A DNA stretch of 64,000 nt from Phaeobacter italicus (lineage in GTDB: Bacteria; Pseudomonadota; Alphaproteobacteria; Rhodobacterales; Rhodobacteraceae), in the NCBI RefSeq assembly GCF_001258055.1, contig NZ_CVRM01000032.1:186001-250000 (forward strand), in the 5' to 3' direction. Numbering within the stretch: the stretch's first letter is position 1; each line of letters starts with the position of its first letter. The notes beneath the pieces are model-generated. The model made no database searches. It was not told the origin of the DNA and saw nothing but the letters and a program-made list of their open reading frames with translations. Made by a program: the position numbers and the translations under genes. Positions 28,873 to 38,259 of this stretch are shown piece by piece.

Positions 28873-29475
28873 ATGACCAAGCTGCGGTTGCGCGGGTTTG
28901 AACTGCAAAAGCCCTATCTGGACGGAGCTGCACAGCAACAGCTGATTGAATGCCTGCGTCCGGTTCTGCGCGCTGCGCCATTGTTCTCGCCTGAAGTGCC
29001 GGGGGGTGGAAAGATGTCGGTCCGGATGACCTCCGCAGGGGCGTTTGGCTGGATCAGTGACCAAGACGGTTATCGCTACGAAGACCGTCACCCTTCAGGA
29101 CGGACCTGGCCCGAGATTCCGCAGGAGATCCTGAAAATCTGGTCTGACGTGACCGGATTGGAGCGTGAACCGGATTGCTGTCTCATCAACTATTACGGAG
29201 AGGGCGCACGGATGGGGCTGCATCAGGACAAAGATGAAGCCGATTTTTCCTTTCCGGTGGTGTCGATCTCTCTGGGTGATGACGGGCTATTGCGGATCGG
29301 TAATCAAAGCCGGGGTGGCAAGACCGATACGGTTTGGCTCAACTCAGGTGACGTGGTGCTGATGGGCGGTGAGGCGCGGCTCACTTATCATGGGGTCGAT
29401 CGGATCCGGTTCAAATCTTCCCGGCTGTTGCCGAAGGGGGGGCGCATCAATCTGACCTTGCGGGTGGTCACGTAA
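28873..29475 (+). CDS. alkB: Alpha-ketoglutarate-dependent dioxygenase AlkB
   Basis: 200 residues. It oxidatively removes methyl groups from N1-adenine and N3-cytosine. Iron ligands are His117 and Asp119 (Leu-His-Gln-Asp) and His173 (Thr-Tyr-His-Gly-Val-Asp-Arg-Ile); Arg191 (Gly-Gly-Arg-Ile-Asn-Leu-Thr-Leu-Arg) binds 2-oxoglutarate. It is divergent from dnaK; no Ada-type box was looked for successfully in the shared 211-base region. Confidence 0.95.
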   Translation: MTKLRLRGFELQKPYLDGAAQQQLIECLRPVLRAAPLFSPEVPGGGKMSVRMTSAGAFGWISDQDGYRYEDRHPSGRTWPEIPQEILKIWSDVTGLEREPDCCLINYYGEGARMGLHQDKDEADFSFPVVSISLGDDGLLRIGNQSRGGKTDTVWLNSGDVVLMGGEARLTYHGVDRIRFKSSRLLPKGGRINLTLRVVT

Positions 29476-29485
29476 AGGCAGGCTA

Positions 29486-30307
29486 TCAGCGTTTTGCGTT
29501 CCAGCTGATCGAGGCACGGCGACGGGTGTAGAATTCCCCCATCAGGCCAAGCATGATAAGCACTAGGGCAACCCATGCGGCATATTCCCAGTTGCTGTAG
29601 TGGGGGTTGTAGTTGATGAACACGAACCCCCGTGCCTGATCGATGCAGTGAAACAGGGGATTCCAGTCAAACATGGCCAGCATGAAGCTGGGCAATGTAT
29701 TGGCCAGAAACATCTTGCCCGATGCGATCATGTTGGCACGCTGGTAGATCGTCGAGATGATGCCGACAATGCCGGGTGCCCAGGGTTTCATCACCAGCAG
29801 CACGAGGCCCACGGCAGCGCCCGTGATCCAGGACAACAGCACCATGCCAAAGGCCGCGATAGGTTGTTCTATCTCGATCGGGGTAAAGGCCACATGGTAA
29901 ACAAACAGGATAATCACGAGCGACATGATCTGAATGTAAAGCGATCCAAGCGCCGCAGAGAGAATCGCCACGATGGTATTCATCGGCGCATGTTGCATCA
30001 TCGGACTGCTTGGCCCCTCGGCTCCGGCGACGGCGCCCACCGCCTTGGCGTGGGTGAGGAACAGGAAAATGCCAGACATCACGTAGAGCAGAAAATCACC
30101 CCGGATGGCCGAGCCGCGCATGCCGAGAATCGCAAACATCGCATAGAAAACCAGCACGAACATCACAGCCTGCATCAGGTTCAGGCCCAAGGCGATAAAG
30201 GCGTTGTTGTGTTTTGATCGCACGCTGCGCCCAACCGAATGGTAGACGACCTCGCTCATCGCGAGAAAGCCGCCGAACCGGGATCTGTGAAGGCGCTGTT
30301 GGAACAT
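29486..30307 (-). CDS. ABC-2 type polysaccharide export permease (KpsM/Wzm-like)
   Basis: 273 residues with six predicted membrane segments. The N-terminal amphipathic region and the conserved Phe-x-x-Met-Ser-Glu-Val-Val-Tyr block are typical of polysaccharide ABC-2 permeases such as KpsM and Wzm, which export capsule or O-antigen chains from the cytoplasm. The partner ATPase is not found in this window, so it must come from elsewhere. It is convergent with alkB, while cysQ and kdsB lie on the other side. Confidence 0.85.
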   Translation of the reverse strand: MFQQRLHRSRFGGFLAMSEVVYHSVGRSVRSKHNNAFIALGLNLMQAVMFVLVFYAMFAILGMRGSAIRGDFLLYVMSGIFLFLTHAKAVGAVAGAEGPSSPMMQHAPMNTIVAILSAALGSLYIQIMSLVIILFVYHVAFTPIEIEQPIAAFGMVLLSWITGAAVGLVLLVMKPWAPGIVGIISTIYQRANMIASGKMFLANTLPSFMLAMFDWNPLFHCIDQARGFVFINYNPHYSNWEYAAWVALVLIMLGLMGEFYTRRRASISWNAKR

Positions 30308-30452
30308 GTTTGCTGCTTTGCCGGGCCTGCTTCGGTGAAACTCTGCTTACTGATCTTATCGTTATCACGGAAATCTTGCTGTTCCGTTGTCGCCCGATCA
30401 TAAGGGGGGCAACAGCTGTAATCAACTAAACCCATATGGGGGGAGATCTTTC

Positions 30453-31250
30453 GTGACCTATGATGACCTTATTCCGGTGATGCGTCGCCTGGCGATCGAA
30501 GCCGGTGCCAAGATCATGGAGATCTACAACTCGGACGAGTTCGAGGTTAAGGTCAAATCCGACGAAAGCCCCGTCACCGAAGCCGATGAGGCCGCAGACG
30601 CCTTGATCTCTGCCGGTCTGCGCGCGGCATTTCCCGATGTCATGCTGGTGACCGAAGAGCAGGCCGACTCTCACAGCACGTCTGGGGACACTTTCCTGAT
30701 TGTTGACCCGCTGGACGGCACCAAGGAATTCATCCACCGTCGGGGCGATTTTACCGTCAATATCGCGCTGGTGGAAAAAGGTGTGCCGACCCGTGGTGTG
30801 GTCTATGCACCCGCGCGCGAGCGGATGTTCTTTACCCTCGCGGATGGCTCGGCGGTTGAGGAAACCGGCGCGTTTGATCCGGATACAATTGGCGAGACCA
30901 AGGCGATCCGCGTGGCAGACAGCGACAACAGCGCCCTGATGGTGGTTGCGTCAAAGTCCCATCGGGATCAGGCAACGGATGATTACATCAACAAATATGC
31001 CGTGAAAGACAGCAAAAGCGCGGGATCGTCGCTCAAGTTCTGTCTGGTCGCCACCGGTGAGGCAGATCTCTACCCGCGGGTTGGCCGCACGATGGAGTGG
31101 GACACAGCTGCCGGTCATGCCGTTCTTGGCGGTGCAGGCGGCAAAGTTGTGCGTTTTGACGACCACAGCCCGCTCACCTATGGCAAAGACGGCTATGCCA
31201 ACCCGTTCTTCATCGCCTATGCCCCCGGTGTGGAGTTGAAAAAAGCCTGA
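30453..31250 (+). CDS. cysQ: 3'(2'),5'-bisphosphate nucleotidase CysQ
   Basis: 265 residues from GTG 30453, which has GGGGGAG about 10 bases upstream; the upstream open frame is not family-like. Metal-binding motifs of the inositol-monophosphatase superfamily are present: Val-Thr-Glu-Glu, Val-Asp-Pro-Leu-Asp-Gly-Thr-Lys-Glu-Phe and Trp-Asp-Thr-Ala-Ala-Gly-His. It removes the toxic sulfate-assimilation by-product PAP. Here it sits in a surface-polysaccharide cluster, where CysQ-type genes are also found with sulfated glycans (inference). Its stop overlaps the kdsB start. Confidence 0.92.
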   Translation: MTYDDLIPVMRRLAIEAGAKIMEIYNSDEFEVKVKSDESPVTEADEAADALISAGLRAAFPDVMLVTEEQADSHSTSGDTFLIVDPLDGTKEFIHRRGDFTVNIALVEKGVPTRGVVYAPARERMFFTLADGSAVEETGAFDPDTIGETKAIRVADSDNSALMVVASKSHRDQATDDYINKYAVKDSKSAGSSLKFCLVATGEADLYPRVGRTMEWDTAAGHAVLGGAGGKVVRFDDHSPLTYGKDGYANPFFIAYAPGVELKKA

Positions 31251-32050
31251 TGTCTGTCCTGATCGTTATTCCCGCCCGCTACGCTTCGACCCGGTATCCC
31301 GGCAAACCGCTTGTTTCGCTGACCGGCGCTGATGGTGACAGTCTGACGCTGATCGAACGATCCTGGCGTGCGGCGATGGCTGTCACTGGTGTCGACCGTG
31401 TTGTCGTTGCGACGGATGACGACCGGATCCGCACCGCAGCGGAAGGGTTCGGCGCTGAGGTGGTCATGACCTCTGAAAGCTGCGCGAACGGTACAGAACG
31501 CTGTGCAGAGGCCCTGGCGAACCTGGGGGGCGGCTATGATATCGTGGTCAACCTGCAGGGGGATGCTCCGTTGACGCCGCATTGGTTTGTCGAAGATCTG
31601 GTCAATGGTCTGCGAGGTGCCCCGGACAAGGGGCTGGCCACGCCGGTTCTGCGCTGTGAGGGCGCAATGCTGAACAGCCTTCTTGCTGACCGCAAAGCAG
31701 GCCGGGTTGGGGGAACGACAGCAGTCTTTGGTCGCGACAACAATGCGCTGTATTTCTCCAAGGAGGTGGTTCCATTCACCTCAGCGACGTATGGCGATGA
31801 CGAGCCGACACCTGTGTTTCACCATGTGGGCGTCTATGCCTATCGCCCTGACGCGCTGGCAGCTTATCCCGGCTGGCCGGTTGGCCCATTGGAAACGCTG
31901 GAAGGTCTGGAGCAGCTTCGTTTCCTGGAAAACGGCCGCAAGATTCTCTGCGTAGAAGTCGAAGCGAAAGGGCGGGAATTCTGGGAGCTGAACAACCCCG
32001 AAGATGTCCCGGTGATTGAGGCGATGATGCGGAAGATGGGCCACAAATAA
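31250..32050 (+). CDS. kdsB: 3-deoxy-manno-octulosonate cytidylyltransferase (CMP-Kdo synthetase)
   Basis: 266 residues. It activates Kdo with CTP for lipid A core or capsule. N-terminal Val-Ile-Pro-Ala-Arg-Tyr-Ala-Ser-Thr-Arg-Tyr-Pro-Gly-Lys-Pro-Leu is diagnostic, with Val-Asn-Leu-Gln-Gly-Asp-Ala-Pro and His-His-Val-Gly-Val-Tyr-Ala-Tyr-Arg further on. A second copy or another gene elsewhere may serve the capsule path. It is coupled to cysQ by a TGATG overlap. Confidence 0.95.
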   Translation: MSVLIVIPARYASTRYPGKPLVSLTGADGDSLTLIERSWRAAMAVTGVDRVVVATDDDRIRTAAEGFGAEVVMTSESCANGTERCAEALANLGGGYDIVVNLQGDAPLTPHWFVEDLVNGLRGAPDKGLATPVLRCEGAMLNSLLADRKAGRVGGTTAVFGRDNNALYFSKEVVPFTSATYGDDEPTPVFHHVGVYAYRPDALAAYPGWPVGPLETLEGLEQLRFLENGRKILCVEVEAKGREFWELNNPEDVPVIEAMMRKMGHK

Positions 32051-32235
32051 GCCAAAAGCCGCAATTAATATACAAAAGAGCAGCGTTAGAACCAAACGAA
32101 CCATGTCCGAGGCGTTGACGACACGCGGGTATATTCGGTTGACTGATCTCAACACAGATTTGTCACGGTAGTTGGTTCTAAAGGGCGGCGGTTTCGATCG
32201 CGCAGCCTAAAAACAGATAAAGAGAGTGGTGCACT

Positions 32236-33129
32236 ATGCGTAGAAAAGTAACGAAGGCGATTTTTCCTGTAGCGGGCCTTGGCACGCGGTTTCTCCCCGC
32301 GACGAAATCGGTCCCCAAGGAAATCATGACGCTGGTTGACCGTCCGCTGGTGCAATACGCGATCGACGAGGCCCGTGAGGCCGGTATCAAGGAGTTCATC
32401 TTTGTCACGTCCCGCGGCAAGGGTGCGCTGGAGGATTACTTTGACCACTCGCCGATCCTGGAGCAGGAGCTGCGTCGCAAAGGCAAGGATGATCTGCTTG
32501 AGATCCTGAAAGGCACGAACATGGATTCGGGCGCGATTGCCTATATCCGTCAGCATCAGGCGCTTGGTCTGGGTCACGCTGTCTGGTGTGCGCGACGCCT
32601 GATCGCAAACGAGCCCTTCGCCGTGATCCTGCCGGATGACGTCATTGCGGCTGAAACGCCCTGCCTGAAACAGATGGTCGAAGCCTACGAGGAAACGGGT
32701 GGCAACATGGTCGCCGCGATGGAAGTCCCGCCCGAGAAGACGTCCTCTTATGGTGTGCTTGATGTCAAAGAGGACATGGGTTCTGTGGTTTCCGTGAACG
32801 GTATGGTCGAAAAGCCCAATGCGGACGAGGCGCCCTCCAATCTGGCTGTTATCGGTCGCTACATTCTGGCGCCATCGGTGCTGCGCAATCTGAACAAGAA
32901 AAAGCAGGGCGCGGGTGGAGAGATCCAGCTGACGGATGCTATTGCCGAGGACATCGCTGCGGATGTGCCGGTTTACGGTTATCGTTTCCGCGGTCAGCGT
33001 TTTGACTGTGGCTCCAAGGCTGGCTTCCTTCAGGCGACGGTTGCCTTTGCCCTTGCTCGGGACGAGCTGCGGGACGATCTGATGAACTACATCACGGAGA
33101 TCGCGCAGGTCAGCAAAGCCGCGCAGTAA
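32236..33129 (+). CDS. galU: UTP-glucose-1-phosphate uridylyltransferase
   Basis: 297 residues. It makes UDP-glucose from UTP and glucose-1-phosphate. Diagnostic are Val-Ala-Gly-Leu-Gly-Thr-Arg-Phe-Leu-Pro-Ala-Thr-Lys and Glu-Ile-Gln-Leu-Thr-Asp-Ala, and the C-terminal Phe-Asp-Cys-Gly-Ser-Lys. GAGAG precedes the ATG. The product feeds galE immediately downstream. In the 185-base gap to kdsB I see no gene or clear promoter. Confidence 0.96.
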   Translation: MRRKVTKAIFPVAGLGTRFLPATKSVPKEIMTLVDRPLVQYAIDEAREAGIKEFIFVTSRGKGALEDYFDHSPILEQELRRKGKDDLLEILKGTNMDSGAIAYIRQHQALGLGHAVWCARRLIANEPFAVILPDDVIAAETPCLKQMVEAYEETGGNMVAAMEVPPEKTSSYGVLDVKEDMGSVVSVNGMVEKPNADEAPSNLAVIGRYILAPSVLRNLNKKKQGAGGEIQLTDAIAEDIAADVPVYGYRFRGQRFDCGSKAGFLQATVAFALARDELRDDLMNYITEIAQVSKAAQ

Positions 33130-33220
33130 TCAGGTCTTCGCGCTGCGGCGCTGCTGATGTAGAAACGTGATGAACAGGCCGGGCAGATGTGTCCGGCCTT
33201 TTGAGCAGGAAGAGATAGTT

Positions 33221-34204
33221 TTGACACATATTCTGGTAACTGGCGGTGCGGGTTATATCGGCTCCCATGCTTGCAAGGCTCTGCGCGCGGCTGGCTTTGT
33301 CCCGGTCACATACGACAACCTCGTCACCGGTTGGGAGGATGCAGTCAAATTCGGCCCCTTCGAGAAGGGCGATTTGAATGATCGTGCGCGTCTGGACGAA
33401 GTTTTTGCGACCTACGAACCAGTTGCCGTCATGCATTTCGCTGCGCTCAGTCAGGTGGGCGAAGCAATGAGCGAGCCGGGTCGTTACTGGTCGAACAACG
33501 TCGGTGGATCCCTGACACTGATCGAAGCCGCAGTCGCGGCGGGCTGCCTTGATTTCGTGTTCTCTTCGACCTGCGCGACCTACGGTGAACATGACAACGT
33601 TGTGCTGGATGAAAGCACACCGCAACATCCGCTGAACGCATATGGCGCGTCCAAGCGCGCGGTTGAGGATATCCTGCGCGATTTTGGGGCCTCTCACGGG
33701 CTGCGTTCGGTGATCTTCCGCTATTTCAACGTTGCGGGTGCCGATCCTGAAGCAGAGGTTGGCGAGTTCCACCGCCCTGAAACCCACCTTGTTCCGTTGG
33801 TGCTGGATGCAATCGACGGAAAACGCGATGCGCTGACGATCTTTGGCACGGACTATGATACGCCGGACGGTACATGTGTGCGGGACTATGTACATGTCTG
33901 TGATCTGGTTGATGCGCATGTTCTGGGGCTCAAGTGGTTGCAGGACGGCAAAGACAGTCAAGTTTTCAATCTGGGGACGGGCACAGGGTTTTCCGTGCGC
34001 GAAGTGATGGACAAGGCCGCAGAAGTGACCGGCAAGCCTGTTCCTCATACCGTTGGCCCACGCCGTGGTGGGGATTGCACCAAACTGGTTTCCGGTTCTG
34101 TTCGTGCGGCGACAATCCTTGGCTGGACACCTTCGCGTTCCGATCTGGAGACCATGATTGCGGACGCATGGCGCTGGCATAAGGCCGGCAACTACGAGCG
34201 CTAG
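33221..34204 (+). CDS. galE: UDP-glucose 4-epimerase
   Basis: 327 residues from TTG 33221, placed by GGAAGAG seven bases upstream; the 18 residues before it are not family-like. The NAD loop Gly-Gly-Ala-Gly-Tyr-Ile-Gly-Ser-His is followed by the catalytic Ser-Ser-Thr-Cys-Ala and the Tyr-x-x-x-Lys motif (Tyr-Gly-Ala-Ser-Lys). It interconverts UDP-glucose and UDP-galactose for surface glycans. The glycosyltransferase gene starts one base after its stop. Confidence 0.95.
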   Translation: MTHILVTGGAGYIGSHACKALRAAGFVPVTYDNLVTGWEDAVKFGPFEKGDLNDRARLDEVFATYEPVAVMHFAALSQVGEAMSEPGRYWSNNVGGSLTLIEAAVAAGCLDFVFSSTCATYGEHDNVVLDESTPQHPLNAYGASKRAVEDILRDFGASHGLRSVIFRYFNVAGADPEAEVGEFHRPETHLVPLVLDAIDGKRDALTIFGTDYDTPDGTCVRDYVHVCDLVDAHVLGLKWLQDGKDSQVFNLGTGTGFSVREVMDKAAEVTGKPVPHTVGPRRGGDCTKLVSGSVRAATILGWTPSRSDLETMIADAWRWHKAGNYER

Positions 34205-34205
34205 G

Positions 34206-35264
34206 ATGGTCGGGCCGTCGCCTGTACGGTCCCATGTCTCTGGTCTGCCGCCGATTTCCTTGGTGGCGGCCTACCGGCTGCGCTGGCAGCGGCGGCGGTT
34301 GCTGTGGCGGTCATTTCGTGCGCGGCGCGACTTGCTGCAGGTCGTTGACAGAACCCACGACCTGCAGCCCGAGGCGATCCTTGCAATCACCGTGTTGCGC
34401 AACGAAATCACCCGGCTGCCCCATTTCTTGTCGTTCTACCGCGCGTTGGGCATCGATCATTTCCTGATGGTCGACAACAACAGCGATGATGGCAGCGCCG
34501 AGTTCTTGGCTGCGCAGTCTGATGTCTCTCTCTGGCAGACCGGGGCGAGCTATCGCGCGGCACGGTTCGGGCTGGATTGGGCGGGCTGGCTACAGATCCG
34601 CTTTGGTCATGGCCGCTGGTGTCTCAGTGTTGATGCTGACGAACTGTTGGTGTTTCGCGGCGACACAAAGCATGGGCTGCGTGGATTGACCCGCCTTCTT
34701 GATCAGCAGGGCAAGCAGGGGTTTGGCGCATTGATGCTGGATCTATTTCCCAAAGGGGCGCTCGCGGATGTGGCCCATGACCCGGCTGATGACCCGCGCC
34801 AGACGTTGCCATGGTTCGATCCCGGCCCCTATCGAGCAAAGCGGCAGAGGCCACGCGGGAATCTCTGGGTTCAGGGTGGGATACGTGAGCGGGTGTTTTT
34901 TGCCCAAGATCCTCGCCGGTCGCCCACGCTGAACAAGGTGCCATTGATCAAGTGGAACCGGCGGTTTGCCTACACCAACTCTACCCATGCGGCGCTGCCA
35001 CGACGCCTGAACAGTCTGTATGACGGGCCGGGTGGGACAATGGCATCCGGGGCTCTTCTGCACACAAAATTCCTGCCCGAAGTGGTGCATAAATCCCGGA
35101 TTGAAAAACAGCGCCGCGAGCATTTTCACCAGCCTGAGCTGTTTGACGAATACTATGACAAGATCGTCACCTCTCCGGTTCTCTGGCACGAAGGGGCGGT
35201 TCGCTATGACGGGCCGGAGCAGCTGGAGCGTTTGGGCCTGATACGATCACCTGAGTGGATATGA
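34206..35264 (+). CDS. Glycosyltransferase, family 2-like
   Basis: 352 residues from ATG 34206. An N-terminal basic region (27-45) is followed by a GT-A fold: Leu-Arg-Asn-Glu (64-67), Asp-Asn-Asn-Ser-Asp-Asp-Gly-Ser (90-97) and the metal-binding Asp-Ala-Asp-Glu (143-146), typical of the DUF/Glyco_tranf_2-type family in alphaproteobacterial polysaccharide loci. The sugar donor is unknown; UDP-galactose from galE directly upstream is a reasonable guess. It ends the galU-galE unit. Confidence 0.85.
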   Translation: MVGPSPVRSHVSGLPPISLVAAYRLRWQRRRLLWRSFRARRDLLQVVDRTHDLQPEAILAITVLRNEITRLPHFLSFYRALGIDHFLMVDNNSDDGSAEFLAAQSDVSLWQTGASYRAARFGLDWAGWLQIRFGHGRWCLSVDADELLVFRGDTKHGLRGLTRLLDQQGKQGFGALMLDLFPKGALADVAHDPADDPRQTLPWFDPGPYRAKRQRPRGNLWVQGGIRERVFFAQDPRRSPTLNKVPLIKWNRRFAYTNSTHAALPRRLNSLYDGPGGTMASGALLHTKFLPEVVHKSRIEKQRREHFHQPELFDEYYDKIVTSPVLWHEGAVRYDGPEQLERLGLIRSPEWI

Positions 35265-35292
35265 AAAGGAGCGCCTGATCAGGCGCTCCTTT
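35265..35292. terminator. Bidirectional terminator between glycosyltransferase and potC
   Basis: A perfect palindrome, AAAGGAGCGCCTGA (35265-35278) with TCAGGCGCTCCTTT (35279-35292), serving the glycosyltransferase on the plus strand and potC on the minus strand. Confidence 0.8.
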
Positions 35293-35309
35293 GGCTCGAA
35301 TTCACTGTG

Positions 35310-36125
35310 CTACGAACGTTCAGCGTTCTGTTCATCCCGGCGTTGACGCACCATTTGGCGCTTTGTCACCAAGGAGGCTGTCACGACCCCAACAGTCACG
35401 ATCCCGATCATAATTGTCGAAAGTGCGTTGATCTCGGGGCTGACGCCCAGACGTACTGCCGAAAAGATCTTGATTGGGAGAGTGGTCGCCGATGGGCCGG
35501 CGGTAAACGATGCAATCACGAGATCGTCCAAGGACAGGGTAAAGGCCAAAAGCCAGCCCGATATTACTGCCGGGGCAATGATTGGGAGGGTCACAAGGCG
35601 AAACGCTTCTGCCTGCGAACAGCCAAGATCAAGCGCGGCCTCCTCCAGGGAGCGGTCAAATGTAATCAGCCGGGAGGAAACAACCACGGAGACATAACAC
35701 ATCGCAAATGTGGTATGCGCTAGCACAATGGTCATCACGCCCCGATCCAGCCCGATGCCGATGAACAACAAGAGCAGCGACAGGCCGGTGATCACCTCGG
35801 GCATCACCAGCGGTGCGTAGATCATGCCGGAAAACAGGGTGCGGCCCAGGAAACGACCGCCGCGTACCAGAACATAGGCCGCCATGGTGCCAAGGACGGT
35901 GGCGAGGGTCGAGGACAGCACCGCAACCTTCAGTGTGACCCATGCAGCCTGCAAAAAGGACTCGTTCTGAAGCAGCTCGCCATACCATTTGGCAGAGAAG
36001 CCACCCCATACCGTGACCAACTTGCTTTCGTTGAAGCTGAAGATGATCAGGATCACCATCGGGATATAGAGGAACGCAAAGCCCAGCGTCAGTGATACGG
36101 TGTTGAACCAGCTCAATCTGTTCAT
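35310..36125 (-). CDS. potC: Polyamine-type ABC importer permease PotC
   Basis: 271 residues with six predicted membrane segments. The EAA cytoplasmic loop reads Glu-Glu-Ala-Ala-Leu-Asp-Leu-Gly-Cys-Ser, contacting the ATPase. It is the second inner-membrane permease of a spermidine/putrescine-type importer. It overlaps potB by four bases, so the order on the mRNA is potD, potA, potB, potC. Confidence 0.93.
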   Translation of the reverse strand: MNRLSWFNTVSLTLGFAFLYIPMVILIIFSFNESKLVTVWGGFSAKWYGELLQNESFLQAAWVTLKVAVLSSTLATVLGTMAAYVLVRGGRFLGRTLFSGMIYAPLVMPEVITGLSLLLLFIGIGLDRGVMTIVLAHTTFAMCYVSVVVSSRLITFDRSLEEAALDLGCSQAEAFRLVTLPIIAPAVISGWLLAFTLSLDDLVIASFTAGPSATTLPIKIFSAVRLGVSPEINALSTIMIGIVTVGVVTASLVTKRQMVRQRRDEQNAERS

Positions 36126-37006
36126 TGTTCCGCCTCCTGCTGCTTTTGCTGGTTCCGCTGGAACAGAACGATGGGGACGATCAACAGCAGCAGCAGGACC
36201 ACCGCCACCGCAGAGGCCACCGGCCAGTCACGGTTGGAGAAGAACTCTTCCCACAGCACTTTGCCGATCATCAGTGTGTCAGAGCCGCCAAGCAGTGAAG
36301 GAATGACAAATTCACCCAATGTCGGAATGAAGACGAGGAAACACCCTGCGATGATCCCGGCGCGCGACAGCGGGATGGTTACCAGCCAAAAGGCTTGTAG
36401 CCGCGAACATCCCAGATCTTCTGCCGCTTCGATCAGCGAGCCATCCAACCGTTCCAGCGCGGAATAGATCGGCAGGATCATAAATGGAAAATAGGTGTAG
36501 ACGATGCCGATATAGACTGCCGTATTCGTATTCAGAATGGTCAGTGGGCTGTCGATCAGGCCGGTCCAGATCAGGAACTGGTTCAGCAGCCCCTCGTTCG
36601 ACAGGATACCCATCCAGGCGTAGACGCGGATCAGGAAGGATGTCCAAAACGGCAGGATGACCAGCATCATTAGCGTTGGGCGCCATTCCTCAGGCGCACG
36701 CGCCATGCCGTAGGCCATCGGATAGCCAACCAAGAGCGTCAGGAACGTGGAAATGAAGGCGATCCGCAACGAGCTGAGATAGGCTTTCCAGTATAGATCA
36801 TCCTCTGTCAGCCAGACGAAGTTCTCAAAGTCGAGCTCTGCCAGAAATGCGCCGATCCCTTCGACCCAGTCAAACTGAGGGAAGTAGGGAGGACGGGCAA
36901 TCGCCGCGTCGGACAGCGCGATTTTGAACACGATGGCAAATGGCACCAAAAACAGCGCCAGCAGCCAAAGATAGGGAATTGCGATAAGGACGAAGCGGCG
37001 CATCAT
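36122..37006 (-). CDS. potB: Polyamine-type ABC importer permease PotB
   Basis: 294 residues with six predicted membrane segments and a periplasmic loop of about 50 residues after the first one. The EAA loop reads Ile-Glu-Ala-Ala-Glu-Asp-Leu-Gly-Cys-Ser-Arg. This is ordinary for the family and makes a useful contrast with the enlarged permease at 44390. It overlaps both potA and potC by four bases. Confidence 0.93.
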   Translation of the reverse strand: MMRRFVLIAIPYLWLLALFLVPFAIVFKIALSDAAIARPPYFPQFDWVEGIGAFLAELDFENFVWLTEDDLYWKAYLSSLRIAFISTFLTLLVGYPMAYGMARAPEEWRPTLMMLVILPFWTSFLIRVYAWMGILSNEGLLNQFLIWTGLIDSPLTILNTNTAVYIGIVYTYFPFMILPIYSALERLDGSLIEAAEDLGCSRLQAFWLVTIPLSRAGIIAGCFLVFIPTLGEFVIPSLLGGSDTLMIGKVLWEEFFSNRDWPVASAVAVVLLLLLIVPIVLFQRNQQKQQEAEQ

Positions 37007-38130
37007 TCAGCCAGCAGAACACCGGCGGTGGCTGTCCAGGACAGCCAGACCGGGTCTTCCCAGGTAAAGGCGCGGCGGGCGATACGACGGGTGTTTGCGG
37101 TCTGCGCTTTGATCACCGCACCGGTAGGCAACTCTACGTGATAGGTAGAGATGTTGCCCAGATACGCGATGTCCAGAACGCGCCCCTGCACCGCATTGTC
37201 GGCATCTGCGGGTTTGTCTGCGCTGATGGTGACTTTCTCCGGGCGGATTGCCAGATGACAGGTCTGTCCGTCAGAAAAGCTGTTCTGGCTTTTAACATTC
37301 AGCGGCTCGGCGCCCTCTTTCCAGGTGATGTCGTATTGATCGGGGCCGGTCGGTTTTGCCGTACCTTCTATGATGTTCACGTCACCGATGAAATCCGCCA
37401 CATATACAGAGTTCGGGTTTTCATAGATCCGATCCGGGGTCGCGACCTGGACCAGTTTGCCGTTGTCCATCACCGCAACACGCGAGGCGACGGTCATCGC
37501 CTCTTCCTGGTCGTGGGTTACGATCACAAAGGTCGTTCCGGTCTTTTCTTGGATGTCCATCAGCTCAAACTGGGTATCCTGACGCAGCTTCTTGTCGAGC
37601 GCGCCAAGGGGTTCATCCAGGAGCAGGAGTTTTGGTGCTTTTGCCAGTGATCTGGCAAGTGCGACACGCTGGCGTTGCCCACCTGAAATCTGGTGCGGTT
37701 TGCGGCGGGCGAATTTCTCAAGCCGTGTCAGGCGCAGCATTTCCTGCACCCGTTCTTCGATGTCATGTTTGGGTTTGTTTTCCCGCTTGAGACCAAAGGC
37801 AATATTGTCCCAGATGCTAAGGTGGGGAAACAGCGCGTAGGACTGAAACATCATGTTGACCAGCCGCTTGTTCGGCGGGACGGGAGCGATGTCCTGACCT
37901 GAGAGATAGATCTTTCCGTCGGTTGGGGTTTCGAACCCCGCCAACATCCGCATCATGGTGGTTTTGCCACAGCCAGACGGGCCCAGAAGCGCAAAGAACT
38001 CCCGTTCGTAAATGCCGAGAGTGAGATCATCAATCGCGGTGAACTCACCAAAGCGCTTGGTCACATTCTGGAATTGGATCAGAGGCTTGGCCTCTGGATC
38101 GTTCCAGGGTTCGAATACGGGAATGGTCAA
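37003..38130 (-). CDS. potA: Polyamine-type ABC importer ATPase PotA
   Basis: 375 residues from TTG 38130, close to the usual length; a GGGGG stretch lies about seven bases upstream and the 37 residues before it are not conserved in type. Walker A is Gly-Pro-Ser-Gly-Cys-Gly-Lys-Thr-Thr, the signature Ile-Ser-Gly-Gly-Gln-Arg-Gln-Arg, Walker B Leu-Leu-Leu-Asp-Glu-Pro, and the switch His is in Val-Thr-His-Asp-Gln-Glu-Glu-Ala. The C-terminal regulatory TOBE-type domain starts near residue 270. Confidence 0.92.
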   Translation of the reverse strand: MTIPVFEPWNDPEAKPLIQFQNVTKRFGEFTAIDDLTLGIYEREFFALLGPSGCGKTTMMRMLAGFETPTDGKIYLSGQDIAPVPPNKRLVNMMFQSYALFPHLSIWDNIAFGLKRENKPKHDIEERVQEMLRLTRLEKFARRKPHQISGGQRQRVALARSLAKAPKLLLLDEPLGALDKKLRQDTQFELMDIQEKTGTTFVIVTHDQEEAMTVASRVAVMDNGKLVQVATPDRIYENPNSVYVADFIGDVNIIEGTAKPTGPDQYDITWKEGAEPLNVKSQNSFSDGQTCHLAIRPEKVTISADKPADADNAVQGRVLDIAYLGNISTYHVELPTGAVIKAQTANTRRIARRAFTWEDPVWLSWTATAGVLLAE

Positions 38131-38259
38131 GATTGGCCCCCACGTCTGGTCTTGTGGTTGGGAGGAAACGGGCACAGTGCACCAGCCGGGTGCCGCGCTC
38201 CCGCAAAGCGAAGGATGGGGCAGTCCGCAAGACCGCCCCAAACTATCTGCTGATCCGGA

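Noticed and set aside
31781-32104. Minus-strand frame beginning with a hydrophobic 20-residue segment, after kdsB
   Set aside because: Most of it is antisense to kdsB and no ribosome site precedes it; the membrane-like start is probably chance.
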